Source of the DNA: Nelumbo lutea
Taxonomy: Eukaryota; Streptophyta; Magnoliopsida; Proteales; Nelumbonaceae
Direction: 5' to 3'
DNA: 64,000 nt
Assembly (NCBI GenBank): GCA_022828595.1
Contig: JAKGHH010000002.1
Location: 73,938,383-74,002,382, forward strand
The notes below the pieces were generated by a model. That model had not been told where the DNA came from, ran no database searches, and saw only the letters and a list, made by a program, of their open reading frames with translations. Of the stretch, positions 1 to 11,500 are shown piece by piece (positions within the stretch are counted from its first letter, which is position 1; each line of letters begins with the position of its first letter). A program made the position numbers and the translations under genes.

Positions 1-589
1 ATCCGTAACAAACTAGGTTGATTTGGTTTCTTGTCAACAGTGCTTTATTTGTTAACTTAAAGGAACACACTGAAAATTTTTATTTGATTATATTATTCAC
101 CTGCTTCACATCTTGATTATCTTGCTTCCCTTTCACTTCACCATACTTATAAACAAGGATCAAAATTTTGATATGATACTCCCCATATCAGGTGTATGGT
201 ATCAGCAATACCACAATACTCTAAATAAGGGGCTTTTGACCAATTTCACTGGGTAGGCAGGCCTTAAGACTGAACTCCCTACGAATTAAAAAAATGAGCT
301 AAAAAATGTTATGTGCTACCGAAACACCTGACACACAAATTCATGCATATCAGGTGTATCAATGCTTTAAACCTTGCTTATAATAAGTTAATAACTTTAG
401 CCATCTGGTGCACAATATTTTCCATTACCCATCAAAATATTCACAATGTTTTGCATCTAACAAAGGTAAGGGCTATTTGGGGTGGGCTGTTTCCATCAAA
501 AGGACTATTTGGGGTGGACTGTTTCCATTGTGCTGTTTCCATCAAAAGTAAGGGCTTTCTGCAGTGGGGCTTACCTCAATAAGATCAAC
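1..589. other. Non-coding sequence, probably intronic
   Basis: I see no convincing exon here. Around 165-215 is a fragment of a MITE family rich in GATAC/GTATC steps, which also occurs near 14432 and 63843. Two adjacent copies of a roughly 30-base unit containing CTATTTGGGGTGG begin at 473 and 505. If the TOUSLED-like gene extends upstream, this is part of the intron before its exon at 8570. Confidence 0.4.
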
Positions 590-1444
590 TCTTTTGAAGC
601 TTTGCAAAGAAGAAGGTGAAGCTGGTTTCGTTGCCCATGTATTTCTCATGTAAAGTGAATGGTGAAATTTTGCAACTGCTTTCTGGGATTATTTCTTCTC
701 TTGTTATGGATGTAGGTGGAATCCTCCAGCGGAGTTGAAGACTTTATTTGATATTGTGTTTTTCTCTCCTTTAAGAAGAAAGGAAAATTTCTCTGGAGAT
801 GCACAAGGGTAGCCATCCTATGGTGTATTTGGGAGGAAAGAAACTCAAGGCTGTTTAATGACAAAGAAAAGGGATTTGAGGAGGTTATTGACATACACTG
901 TGTTAGAACAATGGATCTGTTTGGTCCTTATTCATTTGAGGACATTAGGAGAAATTGGAAAACAGTGGAAGATTCTGATTCCAAGAAGCAAACAGCTGGT
1001 ACTTGGCAACCCCCACTGTTGCCTTTTGTCAGGTTGAATTTTGATGGCTGCAGTCTAGGTAACCCAGGGCTGTCAGGTGTTGGGGGAGTGATAATGAGTA
1101 ATGAGGGGAACATAATTGCTATGTTTTCAGGTCCAATTGGTGTAGAGGACTCAACAAGGGCAGAACTTTTGGTCGCTTTGACAGGAATCAAAATGGCTAA
1201 AATACTAAATTACATTAATGTTGTTATTGAAGGAAACTCCATGCTAGTCACTAAGTTGTTGGGCAGCAATCAGGAAGGATCATGGAAATACAAGCACATT
1301 ATCAGAGAAATCAGAGAAGTCAAGTGGGAAATATGTATAAATATTAGGTTGGTACCTCAGGCAGTTGACATTATCAGAGAAATCAGAGAAGGAAACTCCA
1401 TGCTAGTCACTATCTTTCAAAATGCTGTCATGCACATATTTTGA
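590..1444 (+). pseudogene. LINE 3'-end fragment: zf-RVT region plus RNase H
   Basis: Conceptual translation gives a degraded reverse-transcriptase zinc-binding region (CKEEGEAG near 610; ILWCIWEERNSRLFND near 815-865). It runs in frame into an RNase H-like domain (RVT_3 type) from about 1000, with LNFDGCSLGNPG holding the first catalytic Asp and STRAEL the Glu. This arrangement is typical of the C-terminus of plant LINE ORF2. The RNase H domain is broken near its end: segments from about 1233-1255 and 1298-1320 reappear at 1390-1412 and 1370-1390, and the usual ADALAKQG tail is lost. I infer a dead, 5'-truncated retrotransposon copy, not a host gene. Confidence 0.75.
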
Positions 1445-1532
1445 TCTTAGTAAATAAATTGTTTGTTACTGATAAAAAATGCATCTATCAACTACCACAA
1501 AGCACATTTTCCTATTCTATTCCTGGTGATAT

Positions 1533-1537
1533 CATTG
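1533..1537. repeat. Target-site duplication (CATTG), left
   Basis: The 5 bp directly before the 5' LTR match 6799-6803 directly after the 3' LTR. This defines the insertion site of the Gypsy element. Confidence 0.8.
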
Positions 1538-1799
1538 TGATAGGCACACCCATTACCTCTAATCGGCCCACCAGCATGATACCCATACAGCCTTACCCGA
1601 AGACCTATGTGAGGGGACCACGTCAGCTAGTTAGTTACAATTGAAAGCAGACGCCCATGTGATGTAAGGGCTATAAGTAACAGAATAGCAATAAAGAAAA
1701 GCACCTTTTGAGCACCAACAATCATCTTCTCTTCTCTTTTCTTCTGTAGGAGGCCTGAGATCCCTCGAAGAAGCTCCTGAGGTAGGCAGAACCTTACCA
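1538..1799 (+). repeat. 5' LTR of chromovirus-type Gypsy element
   Basis: It begins TGATAGGCACAC and ends ACCTTACCA, and aligns over its length with 6548-6798. It carries a TATAAGTAA promoter-like motif and an AATAAAG motif near 1672-1697. The 3' LTR lacks about 11 bp present here. The terminal TG...CA dinucleotides and the 5-bp target duplication fit an LTR. Confidence 0.88.
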
Positions 1800-1801
1800 A
1801 G

Positions 1802-1813
1802 TGGTATCAGAGC
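1802..1813 (+). promoter_or_regulatory. Primer-binding site, initiator-Met tRNA type
   Basis: TGGTATCAGAGC lies 2 bp after the 5' LTR. This is the usual plant retrotransposon PBS complementary to the 3' end of initiator tRNA-Met. Confidence 0.88.
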
Positions 1814-1832
1814 CCAATCTTGGGTTGACATC

Positions 1833-2729
1833 ATGGTGGGAACTAGAGCATCCGTAAGCGATGAACGTATTGATAAACTTGAGGGAGACATCACTGATAT
1901 CAAGGTGGCTCTCTCAGCGGTCTTGGCCAAGCTGGAGAAGGCAACTGTCAGCGAGAACAACGAAGGTGAAGGAGAAGGTAGCAGCCAACCCAGCAATCGA
2001 TTTGGAGGAAATGGAGTGTTGCTACAAACGAAGATCACCTTCCCAAACTTCTCAGGTGAGGGCCCTACACTGTGAATTTATCGGGCTGAGAGGTACTTCG
2101 AGTAACATGAAATTCTGAGGAATCAGAGGGTCTCAATCGCCACTATGCATCTGGAAGGAGAAGCAATTTTTTGGTTCTAGTGGTTTCGCTTCCCCAAGTG
2201 ACCTGGGCGGATTTCATTGATCCTTTGTGTGCGATTTGGACCCACTGGATTCGAAAACTATGATGAACAACTTGCTAAATTGAGATAGATTGGTTCAGTG
2301 AGAGAATACCAGGTGGAGTTTGTGTGTCTATCCTCTAGGGTATAGGGGTGGCCGAAAAATGCTTTGTTAGGCAGTTTTATTGGAGGGTTGAGGGAGGATA
2401 TTCGGGTGGAGGTGAAATCCATGTAGTCTTCGACAGTCATGGCTGTTGTAAGGCTGGCCAGGCTTTACGAGGAAAAACTCGACAGCCTTAGAAGGCCACC
2501 GAATCGTCCTCAGGGACCCCTATTGAAGACTCCCATAACGGGACGTGGCCCTGAAGATAGAGCCGACCTAGACCCGACCATTATGGGATCTACTAAACTA
2601 GAAACCCAAGGTTTCAAGCCCAACGACCCATATAAAAAGCTGACATGGGCTGAGATGCAGACTCGTAGGGACAAGGGCCAATGTTACAACTGTGATGAAC
2701 GAGGAAGAGCATGCAGTGGAGGGTCTTGA
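1833..2729 (+). pseudogene. Gypsy gag remnant
   Basis: The first ATG (1833) opens MVGTRASVSDERIDKLEGDI, followed by a region likely to form a coiled coil. A stop falls near 2073. Downstream frames show a Retrotrans_gag-like stretch (WADFIDPLCVRFGPTG...VREYQVEF, about 2208-2320) and a CCHC start (CYNCDERG, about 2680-2705) that breaks off after its second Cys. Sequence expected between the zinc knuckle and protease is missing. The ORF is broken several times and cannot make a full gag. Confidence 0.8.
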
Positions 2730-2841
2730 AGAAAATAACCCAACTAGCCTTGATATGATATTCGGGCTTGGCCCATCCGAGATTTCCTTACAGGCCCCCA
2801 CCAGTCTCACATCACCCCAAACCATGCATATTATGGGTTGA

Positions 2842-3315
2842 TTGAAGGGCCCGAAGGTATTTATTTTGGTGGATAGTGGGAGAACGATGAACTTCATTTC
2901 TGATGACTTGGCCACCCAGATGGGGGTAACCATTAGACCCACCTCTAAAATAACTGTTCAAGTTGCCAATGGTAGTCAGATACCATGTGAAGGAGTCTAT
3001 AAAGACCTGGAGCTATTCATCCAAGGGGAGGTTTTTTGCGTTGATCTGTACACATTGGCCTTTAGTGGGGCCGACATCATACTTGGAGTACAATTGTTGC
3101 AACAATTGGGTCGGGTGGTTTGTGACTGGTCCAAACTGACCATGGAATTCCAAAGAGGAGACCAAACAATAACTCTAAGCGGGTCCAGTCTGCTGGTCCC
3201 ACAACCAGCTACCCTCATCTCCATAATCAAAAGCAGTTGGGACTTAAATCGACACACCTTGATGCTCTTAGGGGCCTGCACCCCTGGCCCACATCTGAAG
3301 CCCACACTCAATTAA
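2842..3315 (+). pseudogene. Gypsy aspartic protease remnant
   Basis: FILVDSGRTMNFIS (from about 2860) is a retropepsin active site with Asp-Ser-Gly intact. It is followed by a conserved MGV...ADIILGVQLLQQLG flap/C-terminal pattern of plant Gypsy proteases. The open stretch ends at a stop at 3313-3315 before the RT, so the polyprotein is interrupted. Confidence 0.8.
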
Positions 3316-4784
3316 GGCGACAGTGGGAACCCAGATCCGCTGCTACAAGAAGTATTGGCTAAGTACCTTGAAGTCTTCCAAGAACAGCAAGGGCTTCCTC
3401 TAGAGAGAACTTAGGACCATCAGATTCCCATCGTACCGGGCACAACATTGGAAAATTTCCGGCCCTACCGGTACCCATACTATCAACGCCAAGAAATTGA
3501 GCGCTTAGTGCAAGACTTCCTACAAAATGGGTTCATATAACCCAACAATAGCCCGTATTCTTCCCCAGTTATACTAGTGAAAAAGGACAATTCTTGGCGG
3601 TTTTGCATGGATTACCGGGCATTGATGTCCATTACATTTAAGGATCGGTTCCCCATTCCCTTGATCGATGAGTTGTTAGACGAATTGCGGAAAGCCCGAG
3701 TTTTCTCAAAACTGGATCTCAGGTCAAGGTATCATCAGATCCGAGTCCACAGAGACGATTGCTTAAAACGGCTTTTAGGACTCAAAATGGCCATTACAAG
3801 TTCTTAGTCATGCTGTCTGGTTTATCCAACGCACCATCGACCTTCCGATTACTCATGAATGACATTTTCAGGCCCCATCTTCGTAAGTTCACTTTAGTAT
3901 TTTTTGACGGCATTCTTATCTATAGCTTTGATTGGGAGCAACACCTCCTACATTTGAAGCTAACCCTGGATGTGCTAAGGAAAAACCAGCTTTCGGCCAA
4001 GCTCTCCAAATGTGTCCTTGGGTAGGGAAGAGTACATTATCTTGGTCATGTGGTAGAGGGAGGGGAGGTGAAGCCCGATCCTGAGAAGGTAGCCAGTGTA
4101 AAGGATTGGGCCCGGCCCACCTCAGTTAGACAGCTGCATGCCTTACTAGGCCTAACCGGGTACTACAGAAGATTCATCAGGAACTATGGGCTGATGGCAG
4201 CAGCACTGACCCAACTTCTATGGAAGGAAGCTTTCCACTGGACGGCGGGGGTCCAACAAGCCTTCAACTCCTTGAAGACAGCAGTTTCCTCTCCTCCCAC
4301 ATTGGTCCTACCAGATTTTGAGCAGCCTTTCGTAGTGGAATGCGACGCATCAGGCACTGACATTGGAACTGTTTTGATGCAAGGGGGTAAACCCCTGGCT
4401 TATTTCAGCAAAGTTCTTTCTCCTCGCGCCAAGGCCCAATCCACCTATGTTAAGGAGCTAATGGTTGTCGTCCTATCAGTCCTTAAATGGCGCTACTACC
4501 TTCTTGGACGACGCTTCATCATCATCACTGATCAACAGAACCTCAAATGTCTGCTGGAACAGCATCTCCTTATGGAGGAACAACAAAAATGGGTGTCTAA
4601 GTTGCCGGGGTTTGATTATTTGATAGAATACATAACTAAAGCTTCTAAATGGGTAGCAGATGCCTTGTCAAGACAAAATGAGTTACAGTTGATGGCGAAA
4701 TCTGGACTTGTGTACCCGCTACTAGAGGTTCCTAAGCAGGAGATATTGAACAGCCAAGAGCTGGGGGCTATCAAAAGGAAGTAG
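3316..4784 (+). pseudogene. Gypsy reverse transcriptase and RNase H remnant
   Basis: RT motifs run in order: [19 protein letters not shown] (about 3550-3610), [30 protein letters not shown], then the palm core [11 protein letters not shown] near 3895. The usual second catalytic Asp is Gly there. Frameshifts occur around 3760-3800 and a stop at 4023. From 4050 a cleaner 244-codon stretch holds the RT connection (LLGLTGYYRRFIRNYG) and an RNase H domain with ECDASG, KEL, ITDQQNL and VADALSRQ, the last typical of Gypsy RNase H. Confidence 0.88.
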
Positions 4785-6475
4785 TCCGAGGATCCAACCA
4801 AAACACCAGGCTAGACCGTGAGGGACTCCCTCTTGTACTATAAAGGAAGACTGGTTCTACCTTTATCATCTCCTCACATAACGGAGCTTCTACAGCCGTT
4901 CCATTCCTCTGTTGAACATTCAGGGGTACTAAGGACTTATCATCGTATTGCAGCACACTACTATTGGAGGGGGATTAAGAGGCATGTGCAATCTTTGTGG
5001 CCAGCTGCCCAACCTGTTAGCAGTAGTAATATGATACTTAACAACCAGTTGAGCTCCTTCAACCCCTTAAAATACCAAGCCAAGTCGGGGATGATGTCAC
5101 CATGGATTTTCATCACAGGTTTACCGCCCTCTCAAGGCAAGACAGTGATCATGGTGGTAGTGGACAGACTTAGCAAATATGCCCACTTCTCATCCTTGTC
5201 GCACCCATCCATAGCAGCTCAGGTAGCATATCTGTTCGTGAGAGACATCACAAAATTGCATGGAACACCAGCCTCCATCGTCTCTGATCGAGATCCTCTA
5301 TTTATGGGAATATTTTGGTAGGAGTACTTTAAAATCCAAGGAACACACCTGGCTCACTCCACGAGCTATCATCCCCAATCTGATGGGCAGACAGAGGTAG
5401 TTAACAGATGCATCGAGACATACTTGAGGTGCTTCACTGGGCAGAGACCAAAACAGTGGGTGAAATGGTTGTCCTGGGCAAAACTATGGTATAATTCCAC
5501 CTTTCATGTGACTACTGGGATGACACCTTTCAAGGCCTTGTATGGGAGAGACCCCCTTGGGTGTCAATTGGACTGGATTTTGTCCAATCCGGTCCAGTCC
5601 AATGTGAGTCCGTTATAAATGGACCAGGTTCAATTCAATCCAATGAATGTTTTGGACTAATTTGGACCGGTCCAATTCAATGTCTGGACCATCCAATCTA
5701 TTCAAATTCATTTTGATTTAGATTTGTTTCAACCCAAACTCGGTCCATTGACACATATATTCTTATCTTATATCAATGGACCAGATATTGGCTTAATCCA
5801 ACCCAATCCAATATAAATTTGTTACGGATGGACCAAGTCCAATCCAATCTAATAAATATTTTGGACTGGATTGGTCCAATCCAATATGTCTTATTGGTCC
5901 TTCCAAACTGTCCATTTTGATTTTGGACTGGATGGGTGGTCCATTGACACCTTTAGTTGCCATTCTCCCCTACGAGGCAGGCTAGATGAGTACCTCACTA
6001 GCTGAAACTTAATCTTGCAAGAGCTTAAGAACAATCTGCAACGGGCTCAGCAGGTCATGAAGAATACCTATGACCGCAAATATCGCCCCTTGGAATTCTA
6101 GCCTGATGACATGGTTTACTTGAAGCTTTGACCCTACAGACAAACCTCGGTAGCCAAGTGAGCATGGCAGAAATTGGCTCCCAAATATTATGGACCCTTC
6201 AAAGTCCTTGAAAGGGTTGGGTCAGTCGCATACAAACTAGAACTATCACCTTCCTCCAAACTCCACCCTGTCTTTCATGTAGCCCTACTCAAGAAGCAAG
6301 TATGTCAAGAGCAAAAAGCCCAGGCAACCCTTCCAGATTTCACTGAGGAAGGAGTCATGATCATGGAGCCCCACAAGCTGATAAACTTCCGCTCGGTACT
6401 TAAAGGAAAGTACTACATAGAAGAGGCCTTGGTTGTGTGGAGCAACCTGCTGGGAGAAGAAGCTACCTGGGAGTA
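4785..6475 (+). pseudogene. Gypsy integrase remnant, split by a MITE
   Basis: HSGVLRTYHRIAAHYYWRG belongs to the HHCC zinc domain, but the CxxC half is replaced. The catalytic core is recognisable by VDRLSKYAHF, IVSDRDPLF (second Asp) and the GQTEVVNRCIETYLR block (Glu). Frameshifts sit near 5090 and 5320. The coding sequence then runs into an unrelated AT-rich insertion (5557-5955) and resumes at about 5957 with AILPYEAG. It ends in KYYGPFKVLERVGS and a chromodomain-like tail at 6475. Confidence 0.85.
5557..5955. mobile_element. MITE nested in Gypsy integrase, short relative of the 51.7/53.9-kb elements
   Basis: The coding homology to integrase stops at GRDP and resumes at AILPYEAG. Between them lie about 400 bp with imperfect terminal inverted repeats (GGGTGTCAATTGGAC at the left, GTCCATTGACACC at the right). 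The interior is rich in TCCAATCCAA-like steps. The left end aligns with 51749 onwards (GAGTCCRYTTTATAAATGGA shared). I could not fix a target duplication. A hAT affiliation is suggested by the GGGGTGTCAA-like terminus only. Confidence 0.7.
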
Positions 6476-6533
6476 ATACTCTTGACTGCAGCATGAATTT
6501 CCCCACATCGACCTTGAGGACAAGGTTGATCTC

Positions 6534-6547
6534 AAGGTGGGGGGACT
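6534..6547 (+). promoter_or_regulatory. Polypurine tract
   Basis: AAGGTGGGGGGACT lies immediately before the 3' LTR, as expected for the plus-strand priming site. Confidence 0.8.
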
Positions 6548-6798
6548 TGATAGGCACACAACTAGGCCCATTACCATTAATCGACCCACCAGCATGATAC
6601 CCATACAGCCTTACCCGAATACCTTTGTTAGGGGACCACACCAGAGCAGACCCCCATGTGATGTAAGGGCTATAAGTAACAGAATAGCAATAAAGAAAAT
6701 CACCTTTTGAGCACCAGCAATCATCTTCTCTTCTCTTTTCTTCTGTAGGAGGCCTGAGCTCCCTCGAAGAAGCTCCTGAGGTAGGCAGTACCCTACTG
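6548..6798 (+). repeat. 3' LTR of chromovirus-type Gypsy element
   Basis: Begins TGATAGGCACACAACTAGG and aligns with 1538-1799. It lacks a short block present in the 5' LTR around 1623-1643. The end (CCCTACTG) corresponds to ACCTTACCA of the 5' LTR, so the terminal CA has mutated. Confidence 0.87.
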
Positions 6799-6803
6799 CA
6801 TTG
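6799..6803. repeat. Target-site duplication (CATTG), right
   Basis: Matches 1533-1537. Confidence 0.78.
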
Positions 6804-8569
6804 TTTCAGTGTCAGTACCATATCCTGACTTTCCTGAACTTTCCTGGTGATATCACATTTTCCCATCAAACTTTCCTGAACTCTTAGTTGCTAGAATTTC
6901 ATCCTTTATTTCCTTGATTGAATGTTCTTGCTCCATTTACCTCGTCTTACAGTGCCATTGTTTAGTTTTGCATAGATCTTGTTCGATCATAATGATTTGT
7001 AATGTTTAGATGAAAAAACTATTAGGGGAAGGCTTCTGTGTGAATAAATTTCTAGGAAAATCTCATTATTCACTGTACCATGCATGTAGCAAACGTGGGT
7101 AGTTGGGACCGATCATCTGATCTCCAACATAGGTGATATTGTAGGTGTCATCTATTTCATTGAGTGGTTAGGGAGAAGCATGGATTAACTGATGATTCTG
7201 CAGTCAAACATGGTAAGCTATGATTGGATGAGGCAGTGATGCAGATACGAAGCAAAGCAATAATTCATGAGGAAACAAACCAATTTTCTTATTCCTATAC
7301 CAATTTCAGAATTTTTTGGGTGATAGCATATTTGTGTTAAGAATAGGATTTTAAAGTTTTCCTGAAATCTTCTGATATTTCAAAATTACCATTTATGGTA
7401 AATTAGTAACTTTTGGACTTACTATTCATTGTAATTCTCGTGATTACTAGTTTTAGTAAACTTGTGGTCTACTATTTCTGGTAACTTGAGAGTAAGTCTT
7501 AGTGGGATCAGTAATGAGTTTTAGAGTTATTTTAGGAGTTGGAGTCCCTTGTTCAAGTGCCCTTATAGCCACTCCTGGATTTGTCTTAGTTTTAAAGCAA
7601 TTAGAAGTTGTTTTAGTCCAAATTGGTGTCTGTAAAGGGACATCCAAGTTCATAAGTCGAGTTTATAAATAGAGTCATTGTAGTTGGAATTAAAGAAGAG
7701 ATGATTTGATGAAAATAAAGTTTGGTTTAGTGAATTCTGGTTGTTGCCAGAAGCTCTCTCTCTCTCTCTCTCATTTCATCTTATAAGCAATTTATCTTTG
7801 CTGTTTACCATAATGGCATGAGTTCTCTCTCTTTCTGGTTTGTTGCTCATCTTTTGGCAGGCAGCAAGCATAGTTTTCAAGGCACCAAGGTGAGGCTGGG
7901 CGTCAGGGGGCCGCCTTGTTGCCTAGGTGCCTAGGCGATGGACTTGTTTATATAGAAAATATAGATCCTAGGGTAGTTCCCTAGGTACCATATCCATATT
8001 TCCCTAATAATTATTCATAATAAAAGTATAGAGTTCATGTTAAAGTATAGAAGATCAACATATTCATGAGAAGAAAAAAACGAAGGAAAAGTTGAAAAAA
8101 TATAGGGTCTGAACCCTTATTTTTGTTATAGGAAAAGAAGAAAAGAAAAGCTTAGATATCTACTTTCTTTTCTACCCAAATGCCCCCAGAGATACACAAT
8201 CACAGTGCTTCAGCATCATGTTTTGATTGCAAAACTTAGTTGCAGATCCTTGCTTGTCAAAGAGGATGAGGTATGGCTGCAGATCCAGAAGAAACTTGTC
8301 ATTGTGATACTGTGCCAGGTTGCCTTTTGTTGTTGAATATCTACATGGAAATGATTAAATGATAACACTAGCTCTATCATATTTGTAGAATATGTGAGTA
8401 TGGAAAAAATGTGTTTATTTGATTTTATCTTTATGCAAATAGCATTTTTTTCTTAATTCTTAATCCATGTTTTCACTAATTTTTAGTAGGATCCTGCATC
8501 CGATCCTTGACAATTTCTGTGAATTTGGTCCAGTGAGCTCAAAATGTATATTTTCTCTTTGCTTTTCAG
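6804..8569. other. Non-coding, probable intron of the TOUSLED-like gene
   Basis: I found no exon here on either strand. It contains a (CT)n tract at 7752-7773 and a truncated MITE from 7869. The AG acceptor of the 8570 exon (GCTTTTCAG) closes the stretch. Confidence 0.5.
7869..8160 (+). mobile_element. Truncated hAT-like MITE, same family as 11917-12541
   Basis: The left terminus CATAGTTTTCAAGGCACC matches, as reverse complement, the right terminus of the complete copy at 11917-12541. Internal blocks (GCCTAGGCGATGGA; CCTAGGGTAGTTCCCTAGG) also match in reverse complement. Similarity fades near 8160, so the other terminal repeat is missing. Confidence 0.65.
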
Positions 8570-11500
8570 GTACTTGCCTCCAGAATGCTTTGAGCTCAGC
8601 AAGACACCACTCATATCATCAAAGGTCAGTGACTCTGTGATTGTATCCTTCTAGGAATTAGGCCCATCTAAGGAATAGAGACAAGTGGTGGCTTGTTGCT
8701 AAAATTTCGGTTGAGTATTTCTGGGGGCATTTGGTACAAGAAAATGCTGGGTAGCCAAATCTAACATTGACTGATATCCACTTTTAAGAAATACCAACAG
8801 GTGTACCTTGCTGTGCCCATTCTTAGCATTACAGAATTCTGTTCTAAGTTGTATCTTACAGTTACTAGAGGAAACCCAGTTCTACGGACTTGACATATTG
8901 TAAATACCAGATTGTTATAATGTAACTATTCTCAATTCTCAACCATATGATCAGTGTATTAACCATTGATTTTGGACTTTCTCTTTATTGATCAGCATAC
9001 TGTTTCATGTATGTGGATCATCTGTTTTCATTGTTGGAAAGCGTGTTCAGGATTGGGTAGTGGGGGTGGGGAGAGTTTTTCATTTCAATACAGTTTACAT
9101 TTCAATTTCAAATTGATCTGGTCCTTATTTCCCAAATGCAAGGGGATACATTACCAATAAAAAATGTGAAGGGATGATATCACATATCCATGGATCATTA
9201 CAATTTTGATCACCCAATGGTGTCACAGATCTGAATGCCCAAGTCATCGAATGGATTTACTTTAAGCAACCATTAGAATATTTTTTTGATAATTGAAATA
9301 ATTTTATTAATCAGCAATAGACAATAGTTCAAAGTCCCCAAGGAAAGGCACGAGTTGAAACCTCTCCGGGGTAGTTAAGTACAGATTTCCAAATTAATAA
9401 CAACTTACAACGAAGCACAAAAAAGATCTTCCCTAGAAACCCCCTGTTTGGCTAAAGCATCAGCCAAAGAATTAGCAGACCTACTAACCCATTTTACCTC
9501 AACTCTCATATTGCTGGTAAACCACTTTACTTTTTCGATGAGATCTTTGTAGCCCCAAATGGTGATATCCAAGTTTAGGAGCCACCTTGTTACTAGCTGA
9601 GAGTCCCCTTCAACTAGGAGATGCTCCACCCCAAGCTGGTTGGTGATCTGAATTCCTTGTACTGCAGCAAGGATTTCTGCCCTTGTGGAATCCCCCATTC
9701 TCACCGGTCCTGAGGATGGGGAAATTATGTTGCTGTCCTTATTTCTCAGGATACCCCCTATACCTGAAGGCCCGGGGTTGCCTTGGCTGCTTCCATCAAA
9801 GTTCAACTTGATGACACCTTCCAAAGGTGGAACCCATTCTTACAGAATTATATCATTCTTTGTTGAAGTGTTAGCTATTACTAGCCAATTCCTCCACAAG
9901 TCATCAAAGGAGAAGTTATAAAAAATATCCACAGTTTTCAGCCAATGGATTGCTATTGTTAGGATACAATCTTTCATTTCATCTAACCCTCTTTCCTTCT
10001 CTAAGAAAATTCTTGCATTCCTTTCCTCCCAAAGAGTCCATAGAGTGGCTGCCCTGACACATTTCCACATGACCTTACCGCTTCTAGTGTGCCAAACAAA
10101 AATAGATGGGTTGAATAACGAGCTTAAATCAGAAGGCATAGACCACCTACCTCCAAATAAACAAAGGCTTCACCTCCGTATGGTTGTAGCAAAGGAACAT
10201 GAGATCAGCAAATGGAAACAGTCCTCATTCTCAGCCTTACACAAGGAACACCAATTTGGGGAAAGACAAAGAGAGGGTCTCCTTTTTTGTAAGTTTTCCA
10301 AAGTATTGATTTTCCCATAGAAGACTTCCTAGCAGAATACAACAATTTTTGGGGGAATAGGTCGTGCCCAGACTTCTTCGACCGGGAATCCTTGGGAAAT
10401 GGGGTTAAAACTGTGGGATTTTAGAAAAGAAGAGCAAGTAAAAGTACCTTTTGGAAGAGGAGTCCAAACCCTTTGATCAGAAGAAGTGGGGTCCAAGCAA
10501 ACGAATTCTAGTAAATGAATTAGCTCAATAACTTTTAGCAACTATTAGATTGGATTAAGTTAATTGGTGGATTCCAGTAATTGTTATAATATATTATTTT
10601 AAAGAGGGTGCTGGTCTCACATAAAGTAAAACGTCTTGATTGATAATGTAAATTATCTGAGTATTTTGTGTCACATGAATCTTAGGGCATTCTTTTAGTC
10701 TGACTCTGAGTTGTATCAAGGGCTCCAAAACACTATGAGTTTGACTTGTTGCAGTTTTCTTCTCCTTGGAATACCATTTTGAATAATATCAGTTTTGTCC
10801 TTCATATGCAATAAGACATGAGGAGAGAAATAAGAGAAGACGAATGCATCTGCTAACTTACTTTCAAATCTTAAAAATATAAACAAGTTTCTACACATGC
10901 CACTGGCTCCTTGATAAAATGTATGTTTACCTCAATGTGTTTGGTTTGTTTATATTGTATTGGGTTATGAACAACTTTTATTAGAGCTTTGATTATCATA
11001 ATAAATTTCCATTGGACTTTCAAACTTGACCACTATTTTTCCAAAGATTCTTGAACCACAATAGTTGTGAGGCTCCATGTGCCTTAATGTTATATTGGGT
11101 TTCATCACTAGACCTGGCTGTCAAGTTGCCCAGTAGACTTCGAGAGTTAAAACTATATAAAGATTAAGTTCAGGCAAATTTTAAACTTACAGAGTGCAAA
11201 TGATTTGATGTTTTTGTCTGTGTTCATCTCTTTTTTATTAAAACAATAGCATATATGCTTTTATTGTTTATGTGCATGCTGTTGCTTCATTTGTTTATTA
11301 TAAAGAGAAATCCTCACTTTATTCCACTTCACAAATTTTTATTTGTTTTCTGATTTTATTTTCCAAAACCCCCACCTATGATACAGTACCACTCCCCTTG
11401 TATGGTGTCAGATTCCCCCACTTGTTACTTTGCCCAACTGAAAATTCCATTATTATAGAATATGGTTGGTTGATGGTTTTTAATATAGAAATAACACATA

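Larger units (their letters stand above)
1538..6798 (+). mobile_element. Degenerate Ty3/Gypsy (chromovirus) LTR retrotransposon
   Basis: The parts occur in canonical order: 5' LTR, PBS, gag, protease, RT, RNase H, integrase, a chromodomain-like tail, polypurine tract and 3' LTR. The order PR-RT-RH-INT is diagnostic of Gypsy, and the C-terminal segment ending LLGEEATWE after KYYGPFKVLERVGSVAYKLE resembles the integrase C-terminus and chromodomain of chromoviruses. The element is dead: there are many stops and frameshifts, the gag zinc knuckle is truncated, the RT active-site pair reads DG instead of DD, both integrase CxxC cysteines are missing and a MITE interrupts the integrase. Retained LTRs and TSD show it arrived as one insertion. 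Confidence 0.92.
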
